NCBI GenBank assembly: GCA_029168955.1
Contig: JAPDOI010000268.1
Location: 62,001 to 126,000, forward strand
Reading direction: 5' to 3'
DNA length: 64,000 nucleotides
Origin: Aplectana chamaeleonis
Lineage: Eukaryota; Nematoda; Chromadorea; Rhabditida; Cosmocercidae
The number at the start of each line of letters is the position of its first letter. Positions within the stretch are counted from its first letter, which is position 1. The position numbers and the translations under genes were made by a program. Below the pieces are notes generated by a model. It did not search any database. It worked only from the letters and a program-made list of their open reading frames with translations, and was not told the origin of the DNA. Positions 56,101 through 64,000 of the stretch are shown one piece after another.

Positions 56101-56712
56101 CGCTGTTTCTTATTATTGAGTGGTTGGAGTATCAGCGTAAATCCGTGCAAGAGCTTTGCGCTTGTAATCCCACGTATAGTTTCCCTAACCTGTCATATCC
56201 ATAGTTTGAAGGACTATTTCACTGCTGCTAACCTGGCTGCCCTCCCTCCTTTGCAATCGCCCTGGGTGCGTACCAGTTTAAAGAGGCTTTTGAAAGACAG
56301 AGCCCGCCCGGGTATGGTTGTCCAGTTGCGTGCTCTGGGGGTAGTAGAACTACAAGGCGGTCAAATATGTGGGTCTGCAGCACTAGTGAAGCTACAGTTC
56401 CAACATTACGAAGTTTTTTTTTGATCGAGACATTTTCTATCGAAGCACGGTTCTTATAGGGAATTTCGCTAGTTTCACTACTCTTTGTTTCACTACTACA
56501 TGGCCAATCATTGCTCCTTGGTTTGTTGGTTATGGGCATTGATAATTTTTGTATTGGCTGAAATAAATAAATAAATTCTAATGAAGTGAGTTCGAAAGTC
56601 GTTTTTATCGCTAACCCTGCCTTTAACTCAGCCCGGCTTAGTCATCGCAGGCTTGACGGTACATTCAGTGCGTGCCAAAACGTGGTGTCCACCCTAGTTT
56701 TGGGCTACCGGA

Positions 56713-56935
56713 ATGGCTTTCAGGTTTCTTGATCTGAAACTAGCATCAACGCTTTCAACACCTAGGAAAACTCTTTGTACACTAGCCACTCTTGAATGGT
56801 ATTTCATATTTTATTATTATTCAACAAGAAAATGCACCGCGTCAAAACTTTTCTTGCAAATTGTGTGCGTTTGCAAGAGCTCTGCTTTCTGGGGATCGGA
56901 CCAATGGCTCATTCAACATATTGTATTTATCAAGC
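56713..56935 (+). pseudogene. mariner/Tc1-like transposase fragment, plus strand
   Basis: The segment LATLEWYF, followed one frame over by IIIQQENAPRQN, matches the second catalytic block of mariner/Tc1 transposases (usually QQDNAPxH after a hydrophobic strand), with Glu in place of the catalytic Asp and His lost. The frame changes between the two halves and no other catalytic block is present. It is a remnant. Its inverted partner is at 57945-58110. Confidence 0.45.
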
Positions 56936-57944
56936 CACGGAGATGATTTTGAAATGGAAGAAACTGCTGAGCAGCGAGGGAGACGATTAGAGCACACGGA
57001 AACACAGAGATTTCGAGTAGCAGTAAGATAACCTGGCGTGTGAATCGTTCATTAATGTGGGTCCGTATTGTGCGTTGACGCAAACATGGTGCGCGTATAC
57101 TACGCGCGCCGAGTTTGCGCCAGCGCACATTAAGGAAAGCAAAGTATCAGTTCGACCTTTGCCGACTGTAACTTGATTATCCACGACTGACTTCACAGAT
57201 AAAAAACCGCACCTAGAACAATTCTGCAAAACTTTCTCGTGTACTTGTAGCACTCGTGAAACGGGGAATATTAATCAACAATCACCGCTCCTCGCGGCAT
57301 TTTGCGCAGTAAGCGCAAAATTGAGAATATTGATTACCGATCGATGGTGTGTCATGAGTACGAAATCTGACAAGTTCAGTACTGTTAATTGGCCTCCAAC
57401 GACCTGTGTTATTGGCTGCAGGTCCACCCACACACCGTGGCCTCCACAGCCGTAGCATGGCCAAGCAGTTTTCGTGCTCCACGGCTGATTTAGTATGTAA
57501 GCCCACAATTATGAGGTGCCCTCCAAAGTTAAGATATCAAGTTCGAATCGGTATAGGACCGATCTGCGTCCATTTCTAGCCTCCTTTTAAATGAACTTCC
57601 TAGCTCAATTTTAGGTGTACCAGCAAGATCGTGAACGCCAACTGAAAAAAGGAGACTAACATCAAAATCGAGCGTTTTTTTTAGTTTTTCTCAAAAATCA
57701 GGAGACCAATCCGAACCACTTTTGGGCTTTTACAACAGCTTTTTGCGTTCTTTTCAATGCAATTCAGAGCTTATTTCTACGTTCACTAGGAACTTAGATT
57801 TCGAAAAAGCGGAATCGCGCGGGCCGGATCGAGGCCAAATCACAATTTTGTAGCGAGTACCTTTCTTAGGTTACTCGCTTCGCTTTCTAAATGGATTCGA
57901 CGCACAAAGTGCTAATGTGGTATTTTGTTCAAAATTTTGTTGTG
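56936..57944. other. Spacer between opposed transposase fragments; hairpins
   Basis: A GC-rich hairpin (GTGCGTTGACGCAAAC / GTTTGCGCCAGCGCAC, about 57069-57128) and a smaller one (TTTTGCGCAGTAAGCGCAAAA, 57300-57320). No coding frame is supported. Confidence 0.5.
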
Positions 57945-58112
57945 ATGGGTTACAAGACCAGGGCTTGTGTAAGGTTTTGACGGTGTGCATTTCCTTTCAA
58001 AAAAATCATGAAGAGAGAATACCAATTCAACGTGGCCAAGTCTAGGTGTTTCGGGGTTTTGCCACATGCTGAAACTGATGATGCAAGTTTCAGGACAAGA
58101 AGCATTTGAGAA
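57945..58112 (-). pseudogene. mariner/Tc1-like transposase fragment, minus strand
   Basis: On the minus strand LDLATLNWYSLFMIFLKGNA then HRQNLTQ parallels the plus-strand fragment (LATLEWYF ... QQENAPRQN), here in a single frame. DNA similarity between the two is visible in AAATGCAC-CCGTCAAAAC and AACACCTAG. The pair therefore forms long inverted arms. Confidence 0.45.
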
Positions 58113-59035
58113 GTTCCGATAGCCTTAAAATTTATGGTGCGCATAAAGTTTTGACGCGCGCTGTATTTGATTTTTCTGAATTCGTTTTCCCGTCTGAGTT
58201 CAGTAGTGGAAGTGATAGATGCGGCCGCTAATGTGGATTTGTTGCATGTTTTTCCTAAGTATATCTACGCTGTGTTGGAGCAAAAAGTAAATAATGTTAT
58301 CCGCGATTTGTTACACTCGGCTCACGCAATTCATCCACTGAGCAGTTTATCTTTGTTAGTCGTGCAACGATAAATGAGAGAAATTTTTTCGTATGGTTCT
58401 TTTTCTTCTCGAGTGAAAAAAACTATTTACTTTCGTACATCGCCGGAGGAAATACGTAGATTTTCAATTGAAATAAGGTTTTGTTGGATTATTTTTAGAC
58501 ATTTTTGACACATTTTGTGTGTTACTTTGTGGTGTCATGTTTACATATTGATACTGGATTGTTTTGAAAGGTTTCCTTTTTTCTCGACGTATGTGTGCTT
58601 CAGATTCCGCTTGAGATTGTCCTGATGAACTTTCTCCACTATTTATATTTGGAATGGCTAGTATGCAGCGATGACTTTTCTAATTTGTGACGCTTTTCTG
58701 GGAGATATATGAATACTAGTGACCCTTCGGGTCCCTAGCCCGTGGCAGCCACGTGACATGAAGGCGCGTGCCCCCTGGCAGTAGTACAGCTGCGCATTTT
58801 GAAAAACGAGCAGACAGACACGAAAGCATTTGAACTCTTAAATGTTTCAAATTCTTCAATCAGCCTGCGTTCATAGGTGGTGGCACGCAATGACGACACG
58901 TATAACTTGCACACCCGTGCCTTTCCGCCGTCGCCCTCTGGCGCCGGTCATTTCTCGCTTACACCCAAAATGGCTACCGTTTCATAACTCTTAGCAGAGA
59001 GCGAGCTTTGTGAAACGGAAGTCCAACTTCGTCGT
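58113..59035. other. No gene recognised
   Basis: AT-rich to 58720, then GC-rich sequence leading into the tandem array. I see no signature. Confidence 0.4.
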
Positions 59036-59039
59036 CTCT

Positions 59040-62000
59040 GGCTTTGCTGGCTGCCCTCCATGTAGTATTCGTTCGGCTTCGCCGAACGATGGGCCGGGTT
59101 TGCCGGCCACGCTCCCTCTACGTAGTATTCGTTCGGCTTCGCCGAACGATAGGCCGACTTCGCCAGCCACCCCTCGTGTAGTATTCGTTCGGCTTCGCCA
59201 ACCACCCCTCGTGTAGTATTCGTTCGGCTTCGCCGGCCACACTCCATGTAATATTCGTTCGGCTTCGCCGGCCACCCTCCGTCTAGGTAGTATTCGCTCG
59301 TCTCCGCCGAACGATGGGCCGGCTTCGTCGACCCCCTTCCTGTACGCAGTGAGCGTTCAGCTTCGCCGAACGATGAGCCGGCTTCGCCGGCTACCCTCCC
59401 TCTAGGTAGCATTCGTTCGGCTTCTCCTAAGGATGGGCCGGCTTCGCCAGCCACCCCTCGTGTAGTAGTCGTTCGGCTTCGCCAGCCACCCCTCGTGTAG
59501 TATTCGTTCGGCTTCGCCGGCCACACTCCATGTAATATTCGTTCGGCTTCGCGGAACTACAGGCCGGCTTCGCCGACCACCCTCCGTCTAGGTAGTATTC
59601 GCTTGTCTCCGCCGAACGATGGGCCGGCTTCGTCGACCCTTCCTCTACGCAGTATTCGTTCAGCTTCGCCGAACGATGGGCCGGCTTTTCCGGCCACCCT
59701 CCGTCTACGTAGTATTCGTTCGGCTTCGCCTAAGGATGATGGCCGGCTTCGCCAGCCACCCCTCGTGTAGTAGTCGTTCGGCTTCGCCAGCCACCCTCGT
59801 GTAGTATTCCTGCTCGGCTTCGCCGACCACACTCCATGTGATTTTGTTCGGCTCCGCCAACGATAGGTGCCGGCTTCGCCGGCCACCCTCCCCTCTAGGT
59901 AGTATTCGCTCGTCTCCGCCGAACGATGGGTTGGCTTCGCCGACTCCTCTCTACAAAGTATTCGTTCGGCTTCGCTGAACGAAGACGCGGCTTCGCCGGA
60001 CCCTCCTGATAGTATCTGCTTCGGCTTCGCCGAACTTTACGTGGTATTCGTTCAGCTTCACAGAACGATGGCGCGGCTTCGCCGGCCACCTCCTCTAGGT
60101 AGTATTCGCCCGTCTCCGCCGAACGATGGGCCGGCTTCGTCGACCCCCTCCTCTGCGTCAGTATTCGTTCGGCTTCGCCGAACGATGGCTTCGCCGGCAA
60201 CCCGTCTCGTAGTATCTGTTCGGCTTCGCCGAAAGATGCGGCAGGCTTCGCCGGCCACCCTCCCTTTACGGGGTATTCGTTCGGCTTCACAGAACGATGG
60301 GCCGGCTTCGCCGGCCACCCTCTCTCTAGGTAGTATTCGCCCGTCTCCGCCGAACGATGGACCGGCTTCGCCGACCCCCTTCCTCTACGCAGTCTTCGTT
60401 CGGCTTCGCCAAACGATGGGCCACCCTCCCTGTACGTACATAGTATTCGTTCGGCTTCGCCTAAGGATGGGCCGGCTTCGCCAGCCACCCCTCATGTAGT
60501 ATTCGTTCGGCTTCGCCGACCACACTCCATGTGATATTCGTTCGGCTCCGCCGAACGATAGGCCGGCTTCGCCGACCCCCTTCCTCTACGCAGTATTCGT
60601 TCGGCTTCGCCGAACGATGGGCCGGCTTCGCCGGCCACCCTCCGTGGAGTATTCGTTCGTCTTAGCCGAAAGATGGGCCGGCTTCGCCGAGATCCTCCCT
60701 CTACATTGTATTCGCTCGGCTTTGCCGACCCCCTCCCTTTACGTGGTATTCGTTCGGCTTCGCCGAAGATGGCGCCGGCTTCGCCGGCCACCCTCCGTGT
60801 AGTATCTGTTCGGCTTCGCCGAACGGAAGGGCTGGCTTCGCCGACCCCTCTCTCTACATTGTAATCGCTCGGCTTCGCCGACCCCTCCCTTTACGTGGTA
60901 TTCGTTCCGGCTTTACAAACGACGGCCGGCTTCGCCGGCCACCCCCTCTAGGTAGTATTCGCCCGTCTCTGCTGAACGATGGGCCGGCTTCGTCGACCCC
61001 TCTCCCTTCTTTACGGTAGTATTCGTTCGGCTTCGCCGAACGATGGGCCGGCTTCGCCGACCACACTCCATGTAATATTCGTTCGGCTCCGCCAAACGAT
61101 AGGCCGGCTTCGCCGACCCTCTTTCTCTACGCAGTATTCGTTCGGCTTCGCCGAGCATGGAAGCATGGCTTCGCCGGCCACCGTCCGTGTAGTATTCGTT
61201 CGGCTTCGCCGAACGAAGGGCCGGCTTCTCCGACCCCCTCTCTCTACATTGTATTCGCTCGGCTTCGCCGACCACCCTCCCTCTAGTTAGTATTCGTTTG
61301 GCTCCACCGAACGATGAGCCGGCTTCGCCGGCCACCCTCCCTCTAAGTAGTATTCGCCCGTCTCCGCCGAACGATGGGCCGGCTTCGTCGACCCCCTTCC
61401 TCTACGCAGTATTCGTTCGGCTTCGCCGAACATCGGGCCGGCTTAGCGGGCCACCCTTCGAGTGGTATTCGTTCGGCTTCGCCGAACGAAGGGCCGGCTT
61501 CGCCGACCCCCTCTCTCTACATTGTATTCGCTCGGCTTCGCCGACCCCCTCCCTTTACGTGGTATTCGTTCGGCTTTACAAAACGATGGGCCGGCTTCGC
61601 CGGCCACCCTCCCACTAGGTAGTATTCGCCCGTGTCCGCAGAACGATGGGCCGGCTTCGTCGACCCCCTTCCTCTACGCAGTATTCGTTCGGCTTCGCCG
61701 AACGATGGGCCGGCTCTGCCGGCCACCCTCCCTCTTCGTAGTATTCGTTCGACTTCGCCTGGGGATGGGCCGGCTTCGCCAGCCACCCTCGTGTAGAAGC
61801 GCCGTTCGGCTTCGCCAGCTACCGTGTAGTATTCGTTCGGTTTCGCCGACCACACCACTCCATGTGATATTCGTTCGGCCCGACAATAAACGATAAAGCG
61901 GCTTTGTCGCCGACACCTTCTTCTACGCAGTATTTGTTCGGCTTCGCAGAACGATGGGCCGGCTTCGCCAGCAACCCTCGGTGTAGTATTCGTTTGGCTC

Positions 62001-62512
62001 CACCGAACGATGGGCCGGCTTCGCCGGCCACCCTCCCTCTAGGTAGTATTCGCCCGTCTCCGCCGAACGATGGGCCGGCTTCGTCGACCCCCTTCCTCTA
62101 CGCAGTATTCGTTCGGCTTCGCCGAACGACGGGCCGGCTTAGCGGGCCACCCTTCGTGTGGTATACGTTCGGCTTCGCCGGCCACCCTCCGTGTAGTATT
62201 CGTACGGCATCGCAGAAAGATGGGCCGACTTTGCCCACCTCCCTCTCTCTACGTAGTATTCGTTCGCCCTCGCCGAACGATGGGCCATCTTGGCGGGCCA
62301 CCCTCCATGTAATATCTGACGGCTCCGCCGAGCGATGGGCAGGCTTTGTCGGTCACAGCCCGTGTAGTATTCGTTCGGCTTCGCCAAACGACGGGCCGGC
62401 TTGGCGGGCCACCCTTCGTGTAGTATTCGTTCGACTTCGCCGGTCACCCTACGTATGGTATTCGTGCGGCTTCGCAGGCCACCCTACATGTAATATTCGT
62501 TTGGCTTTGCCA
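59040..62512. repeat. GC-rich tandem array of nested hairpin units, about 3.5 kb
   Basis: Several dozen units of roughly 45-65 bases. Each holds GTATTCG, then the perfect hairpin TTCGGCTTCGCCGAA, a spacer ACGATGG, the perfect hairpin GGCCGGCTTCGCCGGCC, and a pyrimidine-rich linker (ACCCTCCCTCTA). Variants replace the first hairpin by CGCCCGTCTCCGCCGAACG or the second by GGCCGGCTTCGTCGACCCCC. Variants occur in a repeated order (for example 61310-61465 resembles 61995-62157; 59283-59470 resembles 59583-59770), so the array has higher-order repeats. Many units are near multiples of three, so overlapping open frames up to 242 codons occur on both strands; I do not regard them as genes. Units become degenerate at the right end. 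Confidence 0.95.
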
Positions 62513-64000
62513 AACGATAGAAAATTTGCGCCTGATGTGCCTTTGGATGGTTGCGCTGGAGCGCGTATGTATGACGCGAGCGCAAGGAAGAGTTACCCAA
62601 TTTGTCCATATGCGGACCGTCGGCTTCAATGAGGCGTGAGGATTCAGCCTTTCTCTCAATGATGTAAGTATACAATCAGTTATAGATGTTTAATGAAAGT
62701 GACAATTCAGAAAAAAGTAAGGATTATCTGATTAGGTTTATAGTTAGTAAAGTTAAACGGATTATCTGATTTCGACATTAATAATTTCACGTAAATTCCT
62801 TCCAGTTTGTTTGGACGTCCGCCGCATGAATATTTTTTCTGCCAGTGGAAATAGTCATCTGTGATTGATCTCCTCTTTTTTTTCACAAAAATCAGCGGAT
62901 TTTTTCAGTTTGAAAACAGTTAAAATACCCCGAAAATCATTATTGAATTCTTTGGAAAAAACTTGGTTGTAAAATTTTCACCGGAAAGTTCTGCGATCTT
63001 ATCAACTTCTTCGTGAAAAAATCTTTGTTTTCTCACAGACAAAAATCCGATAAAAAAGAATGCGCCACGTGAAAAAGATTTTTTTTCTGAACATCTTGCA
63101 TTTTCTTCTGTCGAAAAATCTAATGAAGAATTTTTGGGCACAATGCTCACCATGAAAGTTTTTTCTGACTATTATTTTTTCGAAATAAAATTTGTTTCTT
63201 TTCAAATTTGCTTGTTCATTCAGAGGTCTCCTGCAAATTTTCATGACTCCGCAGTGAAAATACTTCAGCAAAAAATTGGGAAAACATGAGCGTGTAGAAA
63301 TTAGGAGAAAATGAGCGTGAAGTGAAGAAATCTCTCCATTTTTTTTTTGAAAAAGAGCTGAAATGTCCGTCTTTTCTAAATGAAAATCGTTCAAAAATTC
63401 TTTGAAAAATCTGGCTGCAAACCTCCCACAAAATTTCTCGTAAAAATGACAAAGCAACAAGACAGAACAAAGAAAAAACGAAAACAAAAGTCAAAATAAA
63501 AAAATAAGCACAGAACAAGAAAAATAGAGCACATAAGTGAAAAACGGCTTAGCGGGCGAAAGCGCTGCAAAATCGAAGTGTTTATATTAGCCGCGAACAA
63601 AATGTAGAGTAAACAGATCGCCAAAACCTTGAAAGCGTAAGAAATGGAGCAAAATGGTGGAAACGGAAATGAAAAATGATCAGCTGTGAGGCGCCGCGCG
63701 CGATAACGCCGCGCTGCGTATCGACAATGCTGAAGAGTTCAGGGCGCGGCCGATTCCGCGGATTTCGTAGCTCTCCACCGACAGCTCCAGTGTCACTCGC
63801 TGTTGGGTTGGGATAAAGTTTTGTCTCTAAACTTTCTAAACATTGGGCACACACTGACAAGCATTTAACTCATTCCAGCGCAGGATTGGATCAAAGTTTG
63901 CCCCAAACTGTGTCATTCAAGCAAATTTGAACTTCGTGATTTAACTCATTCCAGCGCAGGATGATTCCAAATGGTGCAATGAAATTGATGATGGAGCGGC
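62513..64000. other. No gene recognised; terminal direct repeat
   Basis: GGTTGCGCTGGAGCGCG / CGCGAGCGCAA forms a hairpin at about 62548-62584. 62860-63560 is very AT-rich with repeated TTTTTTTCTG/AAAATTTC motifs. A 24-base direct repeat containing TTAACTCATTCCAGCGCAGG occurs at 63863-63886 and 63939-63962 (period 76); a related CATTCAAGCGCAGGAT occurs near 29329. Confidence 0.5.

Larger units (their letters stand above)
50050..56575 (+). mobile_element. CR1/jockey-like LINE (non-LTR retrotransposon), inactivated
   Basis: Two ORFs in order: ORF1 (50130-50858) and ORF2 with endonuclease and reverse transcriptase (about 51000-55287). It may end at (AAAT)n-type repeats at 56560-56575 (GGCTGAAATAAATAAATAAA), as CR1-like elements often do. 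The 5' boundary is approximate. The segment 55290-56550 is uncertain: 55440-55620 is a GTCGTCGG/GTGGCG-rich tract of no known function, and 55950-56430 has a weak LINE-like C-terminal look (YSYVEYW; NLAALPPLQSPWV) that could be another LINE's remnant. ORF1 has a stop, and ORF2 has stops, frameshifts and a 1.5-kb insertion. Confidence 0.8.
49663..56622. mobile_element. TTAA-type element split by a LINE insertion
   Basis: The left end AGGCAGGGTTCGCAATAAAA follows TTGA (49659-49662). The right end TTTTTATCGCTAACCCTGCCT is followed by TTAA (56623-56626). The ends are inverted repeats of each other and share the AGGGTT variant, so they belong together. About 380 bases of the element remain on the left and about 50 on the right. 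The left remnant includes a GGCCGGCCGGCCGGC tract near 49955. Confidence 0.65.

Noticed and set aside
59040..62512. Regular repeats with hairpins that resemble a CRISPR array
   Set aside because: The genome is eukaryotic, the intervening sequences are themselves repeated variants and not unique spacers, unit length varies and there are no cas genes.
61904..62632. 242-codon open frame, and similar frames on both strands across the array
   Set aside because: Open frames appear in several frames because units are close to multiples of three and lack stops. The products are simple repeats (SIRSASPNDGPA-like) without a start, splice or domain context.

Overview
This window is eukaryotic, and the sequence fits a nematode best, probably a strongylid (hookworm-like) genome. 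The evidence is short introns (two of 54 bases in the histone-like gene, others of about 50-125 bases), acceptors of the form TTTTCAG or TTTCAG, an H1 gene with an intron inside its globular domain, a FLYWCH/MULE transposase gene, a CR1/jockey-like LINE and a very high load of miniature inverted-repeat elements. The species is my inference. I see no rRNA, no intact tRNA gene and no intact single-copy host gene. Bacterial features such as operons, ribosome binding sites and CRISPR are absent.

Layout. 0-5 kb: a foldback element followed by a decayed multi-exon MULE transposase (693-3049). 5-6 kb: a damaged C2H2 zinc-finger coding segment. 7.6-9.1 kb: a tandem duplication of a linker-histone H1 gene, each copy damaged differently, with a CCAAT promoter cassette present three times. 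11-12.9 kb: a 1.76-kb inverted-repeat element. 13.7-25.7 kb: a mosaic of inverted-repeat elements, including a chain of four TTAA-bounded elements joined end to end (17352-19319). 25.7-28.3 kb: a 2.5-kb foldback with arms of about 1 kb and TA flanks. 28-44 kb: more foldbacks, two related TCCGAAT-type minisatellites, and a dispersed repeat split by a foldback that itself carries a TTAA element. 44.4-45.1 kb: a tRNA-like sequence and a long ATT microsatellite. 46.7-47.9 kb: a TA-flanked element containing a perfect 29-bp-arm hairpin, and a relative of the element at position 174. 49.6-56.6 kb: a nested insertion in which a TTAA element is split by a LINE (ORF1, endonuclease, reverse transcriptase), the LINE by a 1.5-kb element with perfect 18-bp terminal repeats, and that element holds a tRNA-like sequence. 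56.7-58.1 kb: two opposed mariner-like transposase fragments. 59.04-62.51 kb: a GC-rich tandem array of nested hairpins.

The genes do not form a pathway. The window is an accessory, repeat-dominated region whose most readable content is a stratified record of transposition. The best leads are the end-to-end TTAA chain, the hairpin array, the nested LINE locus and the broken histone H1 pair. Most of the open frames visible here lie in repeats and are not credible genes.
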